A stretch of DNA of 64,000 nucleotides from Ceriagrion tenellum (taxonomy: Eukaryota; Arthropoda; Insecta; Odonata; Coenagrionidae): positions 130,252,041-130,316,040 of the forward strand of contig OY720643.1 of assembly GCA_963169105.1 (NCBI GenBank). Direction: 5' to 3'. Below are positions 35,093 through 46,532 of the stretch, piece after piece; position 1 is the first letter of the stretch, and every line of letters starts with the position of its first letter. The position numbers and the translations under genes were made by a program. The notes below the pieces were generated by a model. That model made no database searches, was not told where the DNA came from, and worked only from the letters and a program-made list of their open reading frames with translations.

Positions 35093-36879
35093 CCATCACC
35101 ACATTCTCGCACACTACTTCGGAAGGCTCATTCTCAGCGCCTGCAACGTTATTGTATAATTCTTCAAAATATTCCCCCCAGCAATCCCTAATATTGCTTT
35201 CATCCCACATGATCTCTCCACTTTTGTTCTTTATCGCATTCATTCCCCTCCCTTCGCCAATCTTAGCCCTTTTTTAACCCACTTCCAAAACAGCGTTTTA
35301 TTGCCTTCAAAATCGCTTTGTATCTTGCTAGCTTCATCCGCTCGCATTCTTTCCTTGCTCTCTTTCACAACGATTTTGCATTAATTCTTTTTCTTTTTGT
35401 AAATCTCACCTGCCTTAGTGCGCTCTTCCTCAGATTCTGCAGCAATCATATTCTTGTACGCCTCTTTCTTTTCCCTGACTGCAATTTTCACCACTTCATT
35501 CCACCAAGCATCAAGTTTCATTCTTCCTACCACTCCTTTCCAACATACACTTTCAGCACATTCTACAATCAGTCCTTTTAAACACTCCCACGCATCATTC
35601 ACATTCTCTTTTCTGATATACTCGTCCCATTCTCTCTGCTTCAAGGATAGAGCACCCTCAAGCATGCAACCATACTGCATTCTTACCTCACTGCTCAGCA
35701 ACCTCTCCACTTTTACTCACAACTGCTTACGTACAACATTCTTCCTTGGCACCCACTTTTTGCCCAGATTCACTTTGGAGAGTACCAAATAGTGGTCTGT
35801 TCCACATTCAGCACCCTCATCACTCTCGTGTCCCACACTAACTCCCTCAATCTCTCATCATACACAACGAAATCAATCATGGTTTTACAATCGCCCCTTT
35901 GCCAAGTATACATGTCTATTCACTTATGTTTAAACCACGTATTCGACACAAACAATCCATTTTCCAAGCACATACTCACCAAGTTTTCACCATAATTATT
36001 CACACGAGGGTCACCAAATGGACCAACCACTCTCTCAGATGCATCCCGCGTCACACCAACCCAGCCATTCATGTCACCTAGCACAATTATTCTCTCAACA
36101 AGGTCACATCCATTCAAAACCTCTCTCAGTTTTTCCCAAAACTCATCTGTCACACTGTCACTCTCTCCCTCCACTGGTGCATAGCACGCCACAATCGCAA
36201 CTCTCCTAATACCTAATTTTATGCAAACCCAGAGCAATCTAGTGAATACAAACTCGTACTTCCTTACCAGTAACTTAACTCTCTCATTAAAAATGAATCC
36301 TAGACCTTGTCTGCCGTGTACGTTATCTTCAACTTCTGACCACAAGGCCAGGCCACCGCCATTTACAGTAACAACATCCCGCCTCTTGCGCTTAGTTTCA
36401 CATACACACAGAACATCCATTCGTCTCACTTTCATTTCATTCAACAACTCTTGCTCCTTTCCATATACTCCTCTCTCATTCCAAGTACTGATATTCCAGT
36501 TCGTATTGCTAAGTCCGTATCTTGTTGGGCCAACCTTATTCAGCTTCCGCCGCCCATCGTGGCTTCGGATGTCTAAGGCTACTTCGTGACTCTTAGGATG
36601 AAGGATTAATAGAGTATGCAAGGTTACGAGCCTTTGCAGTACCTGCACCACGTGCAGCTTTCCCTGCAAACAGTTACGACGCTCTACCGGTCAGTTTTGG
36701 CACATTTTCGCCAGTATTCCACAAGAGAAATCAAAGCATAGTAATACCCTAGGCCCGATTTCACTATTCTATTCAAGCTAGGATCCCTTCTGAAAGGACT
36801 ACCTTGAGAGCCAGCATACCGTTGCCCGCGACCCACCACTAGGAGGTATATGCGGTGCACTGAGACACTGGGTCACGTG

Positions 36880-37250
36880 GAAATATCAATTTCAACAAAC
36901 GTGATTTGAGGGGAAGATACGGTGGAAATGGGGCACATAGAGGAGAAATTATTTAGGTAGTCGAGGAAACTCTTCATAGACTCCTCGCCGTGGATAATAA
37001 TGATGATAATATCGCCCATGTACCTAGCCCAGAGCTCGAGTTGTAATGCTTAGTTGGCTAGGAAATCCTTTGCATGCTATCCAATGAAAAAATTGGTCTA
37101 TGAAGGGGCTAACCTTGTGCCCATCACTATCCCCTTGGCTATTGGAAACTACGAGCTATGGAAGGAGAAAACGTTACTTTTCAGAATTAATTTTGAATGT
37201 TTGATGAGGGAGTTAGAGGAGGGATTGAGGATGAATTTAGGATTATATTG
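36880..37250 (-). pseudogene. PLE-like reverse transcriptase fragment
   Basis: Minus strand from about 37,135 downward: AKGIVMGTRLAPS, then a TNFFIG block and LELWARYMGDIIIIIIHGEE, matching the PLE 'G-AMGT-APSYAN-FMG' and 'LWLRYIDDIF-IW-HGEE' motifs with one catalytic Asp changed to Gly. SFLDYLNN and ITFVEIDI follow. Three stops are visible. It resembles the relic at 0.8-1.6 kb more than the GIY-YIG PLE at 2-3 kb. The LINE at 33.1-36.7 kb lies directly downstream of it on this strand. Confidence 0.65.
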
Positions 37251-37260
37251 TCGCAGTTAA

Positions 37261-39514
37261 ATTAAAATATTATTTTGCTCCCGAGAGATTTAGTCATGTA
37301 AATATTTATTTAATTGAAGTTTTCTTATAATTACTTCGCAAATGTATTTTTTACTGCATGCTAGTGGTCCATAGGATAAAAAATTGTGAATTTAGTGATG
37401 TCTGAGAGGTTGGAGACTGCTTTGGAAATGTATTAGTATTTATGTAATATCTCTTACTGTACTTTTTTAAAGCATAAATATGCTTTTTTATTTTTTTTGG
37501 CTCTTCAGGGCTGATGTAAGTCGCATTGTAATCCAGATTTAGGGCACTGAGGAACGTTGTTAATAATATTATAAGATTTTCTTGTTCTTTTGCTTTCTTC
37601 GGCTAAATATTTGGCTGAAGCCACTTCAAGAGCCGATAATTTTATTTCTTAACTCATGTTCAAGAAATATAAATTTTCTACTGCCTCGGTTGATTGCCGT
37701 ATACAGTTGACCTGATTGATAAAAATGGTTTGTAAAAAGAGGGCCGATTTATTATTGTGTTTTGTTCAACGTAAAAAATAACTTATCGCTCACAATTCAT
37801 CCACTTATCTGGAGATAAAAACTTAGGCATTCTTTCGTAAGAGGTTTAATGGCATTGAATGAAAGGGCGATGATCGGCAGAACGACGCAATTCGGGACAC
37901 ATTTTAATAAAAATTTATTTGAAAAATACAAAGCTCGTCAATTTCATGTAAATAAATAGCAGAAACACTGCCTCTTTCACATTAGTGCTGATAAAAAATA
38001 CATTTGTCATGATGGCAAAATAGTATCAATGTCAAGACATCAGTATAACGTAAATGGTATGATTTAAAGGAATGAAACTGCTGTGAGTTATGAGTAAAAA
38101 ACAGAAATATTGATCGCAAAATCTTTGTTGGCGGTCGCATCCAAACTAATTTCATATTCTTGATATATGGGAACAAAAAATTTTGTAAAAAATAATGACT
38201 TGAATGTTTTCTGTATGAGAACACTAGCCAACTATAAACCGATTTTTTACAAGGTAATTGAAGATGCTTTCTGTTGTTTCAATGAATTATTTTTCCTCAT
38301 TATAAATTGTTGTTATATCATTGTCTATCATGTAATTTGTAATTGGCAATGGTTAAGTACTATAAAAACTGGAGGAAGGATGTCTTAGATGAAATCTGTA
38401 AATATTCTCATCAACGATGACGATTTAATCTTATCGAACCTGGTATCGAAGCTGTCATATTTGTTCTTTTACATACATTTTCTTACTTTTTATGATATGG
38501 TGCTGAAATTTCGTGGCCAAAAATTAAAGTTCAGTCGTTAAGAACGCCCAAAGGAAATCATTTTTTTCTGGTCCGATTTAAAAGCTAATACAATGACCCT
38601 TACCAAATTTTGTTATTGACCTTCGGGAAAGATATAAGTCAAGAATATGCTGTGAGCAATCGAAAAACAGCTGCGGAATATTAGCAATGATAATAATTGA
38701 ATATTTGTTTTGCCCATCATAGGCGATTATTTTCATTCGGCCATGAACATATCTAATCAGTAGCTGAGGAAAACTACTTTATTCCAGAATAATGTTCTCA
38801 AGTATGGTGTAACATCAAAGGCTATCCGTGAAAATATTTTGGTAAGTTTAACTGTGGAGGCGATCTCTCTAATTTTTGGTGATTGTTTCACCGTCTTTCG
38901 GCCAGGAAACTGTTCTTGCTCGTCGTATGTTTCGCAATACATCGCGGAGTTGTGCCCATGAGCTGTTTTTCTTCCGGGTGGCGAAAGCTAAACGGGCCTC
39001 TCTAAGATGTGAAGAAGTTGAATACCTTTCTGTAAGCTTATTTCGTGAACCACTTTTTGACATTCGGCGCTTGAAAATTAACGATGCATAGAAAGTGAGT
39101 GGATTGGAAGAGGAAAAACAAAACCAAGCAAGCAAAAATGAAGCAATATTTGGAGTCAACGGCTGAAAAAAAATATTTCACTTGCCTTGGAATTTGATGG
39201 ACACGCATTCAGTAATTCAAATCGTGGATTATTCTTCCGATATCTTCTTTTATCTTAGTTCAAAAATAATGGAAATGCATGCACTGGGGAAATGGTTCCT
39301 TTGGTACAAATTTAGAGGGGAAAATGAGGTCTTTTTATCACAGTTGTCCGCAAATTCAATGTGTGTATTGCGCCCGAATGCACTCTACATATTCCACAGG
39401 ATTTCGCTTCCAACGTCCCGCCCCCTCTCACATCCACTCTGAGTCCTTAACTGTCGAGGGATTGCCGCCGGCATCGATTCGCTTCATTTAGGGCTGGTTT
39501 AAAGTCAATTTCCT
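37261..39514. other. unassigned AT-rich region
   Basis: No family or repeat pair recognised. The minus-strand frame at 38,869-39,159 has no familiar motif. Confidence 0.35.
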
Positions 39515-39530
39515 AGCTAGTCGGCCGTCC

Positions 39531-39719
39531 GTGTGTGGCTTAAGCGTTCCCGAACCGGAAGGACCTCTGGCGTGGATGACTGATGGCGAGGCGTTCAGCT
39601 TCCTTGGCGATGAAGAGATGGATCTGGGTGACGAAGCACACGATGACGTCGTCTCTCTCGCTCGTCAGAACCCAGACCAGGTCTGCCCATACCTTAAAAA
39701 CATTGAAAGGGAACAATGA
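39531..39719 (+). CDS. acidic reading frame in a GC-rich patch, possible host exon
   Basis: A 62-codon frame without an ATG at its left edge, rich in Asp/Glu (FLGDEEMDLGDEAHDDVVSL), in a patch much GC-richer than its flanks. A pyrimidine run ending tttcctag lies just upstream (39,509-39,517) and could be an acceptor. The frame runs to a TGA at 39,717. I recognise no family. It may be a terminal exon or chance. Confidence 0.2.
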   Translation: MCGLSVPEPEGPLAWMTDGEAFSFLGDEEMDLGDEAHDDVVSLARQNPDQVCPYLKNIEREQ

Positions 39720-40216
39720 ATATTTGAGTCAATTGTGACGATCATTATCAGTGGAACTGTCATAGAGTAGATCCCACTGAACTAATCACATGTACATTAA
39801 TTTATTTTAAAACCAAAAACTGCTAGTAAGGCCTATTGGTTGGTACATTGGGTTTAATGAACAGAATACAGTAAAACCTACGGGGTATTAACGGAAACCT
39901 CAGTATTCAAAAATGTGCATGTAGGCAGTTATGAGGCGGGGAAGAATTATATTAAACGGTGCATTTCGGTTGGGAGGAGATGATGTGGCGGGACAAGAGA
40001 AAAGGTTAAGAAGGGTAGGGGTGACTGTTAGCAAGGACAGTGAAGAATGAAGGTTGGTGATAGACTAGGGATCATTGGGAAGTAAAGAGATGGAATTTAA
40101 TTTTTTTGTGTAACAGGTTCATAACACGAGTGGTGGAGGATGGGATTCAGATTTAAAAACAGAAGAGAAGAGTGGAGCGGAAGAACTCGTCCGTGACATT
40201 TGAAGTGCAGGAATTT
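39720..40216. other. unassigned region
   Basis: No recognisable feature. Confidence 0.4.
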
Positions 40217-40413
40217 AAGGTAGTTTGAGCGAAATATCATTTTACATAGAAATCAATGAATTTGGTCTCATTTTAAAGAAAAATATCTCACCCTTCTAAT
40301 GACACAAAAAATTCAACCCCTTATCATATAACTCTCCGAGATATTTGCCAAATAATACCAGCCATTTTACATTGGAAATGGTACATAAATTCACTCCAAA
40401 GAGACATTTACAA
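40217..40413 (+). repeat. dispersed repeat shared with 4,723-4,920 (copy 2)
   Basis: Begins taaggtagtttgagcgaaa and shares ordered blocks with the interior of the hammerhead element, such as atcaatgaatttggtctca and aaagaaaaatatctcac. I see no hammerhead core (CTGANGA...GAAA) beside it, so either its arms are lost or the repeat is an independent family. Confidence 0.75.
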
Positions 40414-41339
40414 AATGAGGTATTTCTAACACTTAGATGTCGTAAAAAACTTACATCGTGTAGTTTGTATGTTTCCTCAACTTTATTTGAAAATTAATCA
40501 TATTTTCACTGCAGTAGGTTCTTGGTTACCACAAAAAACCTTCCATTTTGAAGGAGTTTCAAACGCACCGCGCGAAAAAAATGAGCCAAGTTAAAGCCTT
40601 ATTTGGATATTTTCATTTGATAAAATACAATGTCTTTCATATAGAACTATATTATTGCACCAATAATAATGCAATATTTAATTGATGTGTCCTACAGCTG
40701 GTGAAATTAAAATGTATAGTTCGAATATGGTCTCTATTATGACTAGGAAACTATCTCGATCGGACTACCTTAAGGTCCGAAGTCAGCCGGCGATTAGGTA
40801 GGTGTGTGGACGGTAGCTGTAGATGATAGTATTATATCGTGAGAAATAAATGTTATGAAAGGTCATGTCGATAGGTTGAACGATCAATCAGCTGCTCAAT
40901 GGGCAGTGGCCTGATGCAGAATGTTAATGGATGCACCCAAAATTCTAAGTCACGCAACAAAGTAATTTAGATAAAATTTAATCCAAAAACAGATATCGAC
41001 CATAGTGTTAGAAATAACGAGCCGAAATAATTGGATTTAATTAATCAAATAAGCACAAACCGATTTAGGGTGTTGACGAAGGGCTATAGATGGATGAACC
41101 ACCGGAAATAATGGCCAACAGCTCATCAATTGATGGCATTCCTGTGGACTCTGATGGCAACAGAAAATTTCCAGGATATTAAACATTATTTGGCCTCTTT
41201 CAGCTTTTTCAATGCTTTTATCCAATTACCTCGGAGAGCATACCAATCATAAAAATATAGTTTTAGTGAATTGAAAGTGGAATAACCTGTCAGAGAGCAA
41301 GGAAGTCCTTGACAAAAAGTGCGTTTTCATTCATCACCT
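40414..41339. other. unassigned region
   Basis: No recognisable feature before the SINE copy. Confidence 0.4.
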
Positions 41340-41480
41340 AGGAAAATCATAGCAGTTGTGTGGAGAAAAAATCTTCCTGGACCGGAAATAAAACCACGAA
41401 TCTTCGCCTTCCCGGGCAATGCGCAGACCACTACGCTACCCAGACTTCCTAATAACCGTGGAAATCCCGGAGGATGTGAT
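41340..41480 (-). repeat. tRNA-derived SINE-like repeat, copy B
   Basis: Matches 62,480-62,620 over the tRNA-like part and on both sides: the shared flank gagaaaaaatct/cagaaaaaattc precedes ctggaccgg, and the shared ctacccag, ctaataa/ctaagaa and ggaggatgtg/ggggggttta blocks follow. The tRNA-like sequence on the minus strand is at 41,376-41,446. Confidence 0.72.
41376..41446 (-). ncRNA. tRNA-like head of SINE copy B (pseudo-tRNA)
   Basis: Minus strand: GTCTGGGTAGCGTAGTGGTC is an A-box-like D arm, and GTGGTTTTATTTCCGG is a decayed B box (T arm). The anticodon stem has two mismatches and the acceptor stem pairs at about five of seven positions. It is a decayed SINE promoter head, not a functional tRNA. 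Confidence 0.6.
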
Positions 41481-41998
41481 TCGTCCAGGGATTGTCCGCT
41501 GGAGGCGGAACCGGACAATCCCGAGCCGAACTTTGATCTGAGGGGAGGGGTGGGCCGGCCTCATGGCCGCAGTTCCCGTGCTAGCGGGGCGATTCGCATG
41601 AGGTAAAGTTGCAAGGTCCTTACGACCGTGTTCAAGATGTTTAGCCCATGCGATCCTTAAAAGATGGCAACGCAAGTGAGTGGAGGACTTCGAAGAAGCG
41701 ATAGCCCACGCGGCTTCAGCCTGTAGAGCACTTAAGCAATGCTTGGCAAATGGGTGACATATTACATTGTCAGACTTAGGGATCGGCGGTACTTTTTTTC
41801 ACTTAGTGCCAAAAAGAATTACTTCTGAGAAGCAATTGAAGATAATTTTCATGGGTAGGTGATTTTTTTTCTCCCAGCAGGAAATCACTATTATTGACTG
41901 CACCACCATTATAGCTTAGTACCAAGGATTGTATGTCGTATATGCTGTTAATGAAGTATCTGCTATTAAGAAGAAGGTGGGATGCTCTTATTTTGTAC
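41481..41998. other. GC-richer sequence, then unassigned
   Basis: 41,490-41,620 is GC-rich, perhaps the body of the SINE-like repeat. Beyond that there is no recognisable feature until the candidate exon; 41,920-41,998 would be its downstream intron. Confidence 0.35.
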
Positions 41999-42493
41999 CT
42001 TTAATGAAAGATCTAATGCTTTCTCAGCGTATGATGTCGTTATTGAGTATTCGGGTTTCGAGGACAAACACTTCATCTCTGTCGACGTTACGATGCACGA
42101 GTCTTCCATTGTACCAGGGTATGCCCTCATCCGGTGAAACCCAGTTGATTGATCCTGTGGGAAACCCAAATAGTCTTTAAAAACTTCGTAGCTTTCTTCA
42201 TTATTCTTGGAAAAAATTAACTTATCCATTGTTATAATCTTGCTTGATTGCAACATGTGTTTCATTGTCGACTTGAAATACATGCGCCGCTCATTCTTTT
42301 GCTGTTTTGATCCCAATTGTGATCGTTCGGATATATTTTTGTTCCTCAGTTCTCCGTGGACTTGGAAAATTGTTAATCTCCGTTGATATTTGCTGCAGAT
42401 TCCTGGGAACAATGATGAGCAATGACCAATACCTTGTGTGTGTTTATCTGCTTTAATCTTCGGCGGGAGATGCACTGCGCCATCTGGGTGTGG
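41999..42493 (-). CDS. candidate host exon, 165 codons, with CtBP-like motif
   Basis: The longest minus-strand frame here (to 42,535) begins in a pyrimidine-rich run that reads as an intron end, ttttccttattttcacaaag, so the coding part likely starts at 42,493 with CCA-CAC. It ends ..SLK at 41,999, followed by AAGGTACAA, a plausible donor. The resulting exon is 495 nt, an exact multiple of three (phase 0 at both ends). The protein is Ser/Lys-rich without transposase or RT motifs, and closes with EKALDLSLK, like the PxDLSxK motif that binds the CtBP corepressor. This suggests a transcriptional regulator, but the family is not identified. Upstream and downstream exons were not found. It could be a chance open frame. 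Confidence 0.4.
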
Positions 42494-42535
42494 CTTTGTG
42501 AAAATAAGGAAAATATATAAAATGAAAAAAAACAA

Positions 42536-45049
42536 ACATGAAAGCTAGCATGCCTCCAAGGAAAACGTTTGCAGAGATAAGATAAGATAAGAGATAGATA
42601 AGTGGCTTTCTAGAGGATGTGTTGTCCCCATCGGGACCTGGTTTTTATCCAAAATGTCAGTAATCCTTACTTGAATAATTTTTCTAATACTTTGGAAACA
42701 AATTGGTAATATCGATTAAAGTCAATAGTTTTGTTCTTGGGTTCTATCGCTTTTTAAATAAGGGTATTGAAACAGATTAAAAAAAACAGAAACGGAATTC
42801 ACCGTTAGAAAATCTTTCATCAATGTACTTCAGTGAGCACGAGTGTTGTACTCCATACATTGTTTTTAGCATGTTAATCCCATCAATTACTGGCGCAATA
42901 GATTGACCAGTTGGTTGTGAACGAAATTAAATATTTCTTTCGGCACCACCAGTTTTTCAAAACTAATTATACAAAAATATTTACTATCCCACCAAACTCT
43001 GATATGCGCTTAAATATTCATTTGCACCGATTAAGGATCACTCATTGTGGTCAACTTTCCCGAGAACCTTTTTGAATTAAGCGTCCTGTGTCTCTTTCAC
43101 TGCTATGGTTAAAATTGAGCTTCGTTCGAAACACATGTTCGAAACAAATAAGACATTAATTAAAATAAATGTTATCTACGAGACGTAACTTTTTCCGATT
43201 TTCATTTTCTAGATGGAGGAAGTCCCGATCTTAAAACCGAAATTAATTCATGACTCGCTACTGGCCCGATGTAAACGGGTCCTAAGTTCGTCAGGAGAGA
43301 AATTAGACTATGAAACCAGCCATAACATATCATTTCCTGAATTAAAAATAAATTTTTTCGAAGGGCACTGAAAAAAATTCTGCATATTTTTCCGACTTTA
43401 CTTTCATCTTATCATAGGGAACTCCGGTTCCAGTTGTTCACTCAGAAGATTGATCCAGCAAATGTAAAGCAGTAAAGTAAAGTAAATAAACAGAAAAATA
43501 TAACGCCAAATTAAATATGGTAAAGGGTATGGATAAACAACTATTTGAAGTCTGACTTCATAGTATACATTTATATTTTGTATCCATGGCTGCGCTGCAC
43601 TTATAAAGAAAAAGCTTTTAATAAGAAATTTCAGTTTTCTGTGAAATGTCTTTAATGAAATAAATTATTGGCTAGGCGTATTTGACTTGTCGTAGAGTTG
43701 TCCGTGCGCGATTTTTATTTATGGCGGATGAGTTTACATATGAATATTATCATATTGGGAGTATGAATGATTGTAATACATAGTTGCCGTGACTGGCGGA
43801 TGATCTGAAATTTTATTAATACCTAAGAGTTGAAATTCACCATGTAAAAATCATTTTACTGGACAAAGACTCGAATCCGGATCTCACAAATGTCTCGGCA
43901 AGGGTACATTCCTTCTCGTTGTCCATATCGTCATTCAAAAGTCAATCTGATTTGGAAGGACAATGCTATCACAGTTACTATCCTGGGGACGCACTCGATT
44001 CCTATAAAGCACCTGAATAAAAAAAGTGACGACCTCGTTTTCGCTATCATAAGCTTCATTGAAAAATTAGCGATAACACAAATGTACGTATTAGGAAGAA
44101 CCGTAATTGCGATTCAGGCATGTTACCCAGTTACTACCACCTTATTGATATCTTAGAAGGGCAGGCGAATTCCTGAAAAAGTCTATATCCTTTTGGAATA
44201 TTTATTTGCATCTGTATGCTTTTCCGTGAACCGAGTTACTTTTACATTAGGCAGTGATATTGTCTATGAACTTTGAATGAATCCATAAGGAAAGGAAAAA
44301 AACATACTGCTCTCTTTGGTATACAAGCAGAATACAGGTGTTCTCGAATTTCACCAAATCAGCTAAGGCCCTTCCAATCAAACGTCTGCATTTTACAATT
44401 AACTTACTTTTTAATTAAATTTTAATTTAAAAAATTCTTTAATTAAAAAAAAATTCTGGTGACGCAAAGCAATACCTTCCTGCCAAGGATCAAGGTTCGG
44501 TGGCCAATTGTTTTTCTCTCTGGAAAGAAGTGAAGTTCGACTTCTTTTACCCACGCACAAGTATTTGACGGATGCCTTCCAATTTCTCGAAGAGAGACGA
44601 GCATTTTCTCCCTGGTGCAGCTTGTATTTAAAAACCTATTCGTTTTTCACAATTGCAACCTCCCCTCCCGATGCCTCGGAGCTTCGCTCAGGCTTATTGG
44701 TGTCTCCTTCATTGAGAAGCCCGTTCATAGACAAACAAGCAGAGATATATTTTTTAAAGTTTACAGCGGCTTCGTCTCAATGTCTTAGAGTAAAAACCAT
44801 CTAACAGGCCTTCGAATAAATGCCGCATCGGTCTCCCTGAAATAGGAATCTCCAGGTGGTGGATATGTTGACAGGCAAATATCTCCTGTCACGAAATTTC
44901 TAGAACGGGTGTTGCGCCTTCAACTTTCACCCACGGACTTTAATTCAGTATTTAAGTGTGAAAAATCCTATTTCTCACTTCCATGAAACTAAATTCATAA
45001 AGAACCATATTTATTCAAATGTTTATTAGTATTCATTTTTTGCCTACAA
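42536..45049. other. unassigned region with short simple repeats
   Basis: A GATAA-type simple repeat at about 42,576-42,600 and an agtaa run at 43,470-43,487. An 88-codon frame at 43,890-44,156 and a 98-codon frame at 44,508-44,804 have no familiar motif. AT-rich self-complementary sequence lies at 44,395-44,455. Confidence 0.35.
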
Positions 45050-45290
45050 AATTTGCGGGTTTACGAATCAAATTCGAGGAGGTGGTTTAAAATAAACCAC
45101 GTAGCCCAGAAGAAGAGGCCTGAACGGAGCCCAGACCTCTACCCTGTGGAGAGTATTTGGGCATTCATGATGAGGGAAATGCGGGACACAAACCATAGAC
45201 ACCATAACGTTGATGAGTCGCAGGAAATGGGGAGAAAGAATGGGAAAGGGACCTAGTGAGTGAGATGATACCAAAATGTGGATAGTTTAT
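45050..45290 (+). pseudogene. Tc1/mariner transposase C-terminal fragment
   Basis: Plus strand: KKRPERSPDLYPVESIWAFM (about 45,111-45,170) corresponds to the Tc1 'RSPDLNPIE-LW' block with the third catalytic acidic residue kept but Asn changed to Tyr. It is followed by a HHNVDE stretch and, after a shift, RRKWGERMG, as in Tc1-like C-termini. Upstream catalytic blocks are missing. It is unrelated in sequence to the 15.5-kb mariner copy. Confidence 0.72.
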
Positions 45291-45531
45291 TTTTCAATTA
45301 CTTGACCAGATAATCAAAAATGAATGGGAATGGATTGATTATTACTCTTATGAATATCGTCATTCACTTTCCCAGTGTAATTTTCGATGGTGCATTATTG
45401 TGGTTATGTTGCACCCATTGCTCAGGCTGAGAGGATTACGAATACATTTTCCACTCGTCCTAAATTAAGCTGAATAGTCTCTCTCTCTCTAATATCCGCT
45501 AGAAAATCACTAAGCACTAGGAGATGAGACT

Positions 45532-45660
45532 CATGACCTTAACGTTGCCGCAAGACTCGAGACGAGACCGTAGTGGAGAATTCGAGACGAGACCGCATTT
45601 TGACGCCACGAGACGATACCACTTTTACGAGACTCTCGAATGTCTCGAAATACAGATATA
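45532..45660. repeat. cluster of gagacgagac-type direct and inverted repeats
   Basis: The motif cgagacgagaccg occurs twice (near 45,557 and 45,590), with more gagac/gtctc variants through 45,655 in both orientations. The pattern resembles subterminal repeats of a DNA transposon end, but I found no partner end. A CT microsatellite lies just upstream at 45,479-45,490. Confidence 0.6.
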
Positions 45661-46223
45661 TGTGATTAAATGGAATTTAGTGTAACATTATCCTTAAAAC
45701 TACGTATTTCTGCTAATATGAAATGAATATCACTTTTACCTAAAGTGTTAAAGTTGCAATATAATACAAAAATAACTTTGCGATAAATTACCTAAATATT
45801 AAACATTATTTTTCCGATACTACTATTTCTGATGACATGAGCTCAGATGACTGAGACAGAAGTCACTTCTGGAGCCAAGTAAGGGAGTATTATTGGCTTA
45901 CTACTTTTCCTTAACATCTACTATATACCCTGTAAAACTTATGCAGCAAAAATGTTCTATTTTCTTAAGCAGTAATTTTCAGTGATCACTTCTTTGACAA
46001 AAATACCATGGATTATACTCGTATATGGTGTAAAGAATCGTCTTGAGGAACTTACAATCCTGCTTATAGCTTGCCTGCTAAGAAAATAGAATGCCGCAAA
46101 TTCGAATTGCGCATCGCACATCACCTCGGCGAAAGGATGGATGACAACTAAAATCACTATGCACCTCTTCCTGTATGATATATCTTTCTTGATTAGGGAG
46201 AATGTTTAGCATAATGTCGCCAA

Positions 46224-46532
46224 ATGGTGTTGAGAATGATACGAGAAAAAAGATTAACTATAATTGGCTTTCCTTTGTCTATAATTGTTTTAATTTGCTT
46301 TTATTTTTCTAACCAAAATTCCATTCAATCAAAAAGTCCACTACTAGAGCATCTAACCACTTATTCATCAACCACTTATTATAACTCCATGCCGCCTAGT
46401 TTTCCCACAAACACCTGGCAGTTACGCCATTTCAGCTGCATTCAGTCCATTCTTAAAGGGGCAGGGTACCTCACGAAAAAATCTGTTTGCAGACTGCCGA
46501 CTTTTACTCTGCTGCGATGGATTAGTGGCTGA
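46224..46532 (+). CDS. candidate exon encoding a type II membrane protein N-terminus
   Basis: A second ATG at 46,236, with A at -3, opens MIREKRLTIIGFPLSIIVLI: a short basic tail, then a hydrophobic segment of about 18 residues (LTIIGFPLSIIVLICFYF), then a Ser/Thr-rich polar stem. This is the layout of Golgi glycosyltransferases, but no catalytic domain is visible and the frame may end at a donor before 46,470. No family match is claimed. It is not a transposon frame I recognise. Confidence 0.25.
   Translation: MVLRMIREKRLTIIGFPLSIIVLICFYFSNQNSIQSKSPLLEHLTTYSSTTYYNSMPPSFPTNTWQLRHFSCIQSILKGAGYLTKKSVCRLPTFTLLRWISG

Larger units (their letters stand above)
33347..36669 (-). pseudogene. LINE endonuclease-RT polyprotein relic
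   Basis: Endonuclease (36,669-35,720): WNISTWNERGVYGKEQELLN, DVLCVCETK with the catalytic Glu, VAIVACYAPVEGE and VLGDMNGWVG. The same frame continues past one TGA to a MIDFVVYDERLRELV block. Linker at 35,710-35,381 with MKLDAWWNEVVK. RT N-terminal part at 35,243-35,130 (GEIMWDESNIRDCW), the MITE, then RT pieces to the catalytic region at 33,989-33,726: SPWLFNVFMEKCV and VLLYSDDAVLIPE, where the SDD aspartates are intact. C-terminal part at 33,544-33,347: VCGKSRMDRVRNDWVLNEC and SVLRWIGHVERM. Frames are long but shifted between blocks. The exact clade was not decided. Confidence 0.85.
33056..36700 (-). mobile_element. LINE with endonuclease and RT, minus strand, interrupted by a hAT MITE
   Basis: The element runs from an endonuclease at 36.6-35.8 kb to a 3' end near 33,060 that finishes in a GTAT-rich tail. 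Its 3' region matches the copy at 60,550-61,290, and its middle (35,300-34,070) matches 61,299-62,056, so the two loci hold the same LINE family. The hAT MITE at 34,598-35,092 sits inside it with a perfect 8-bp duplication, so the LINE is older. Confidence 0.85.

Noticed and set aside
36221..36589. Plus-strand frames across 33.3-36.6 kb
   Set aside because: All are antisense shadows of the minus-strand LINE.
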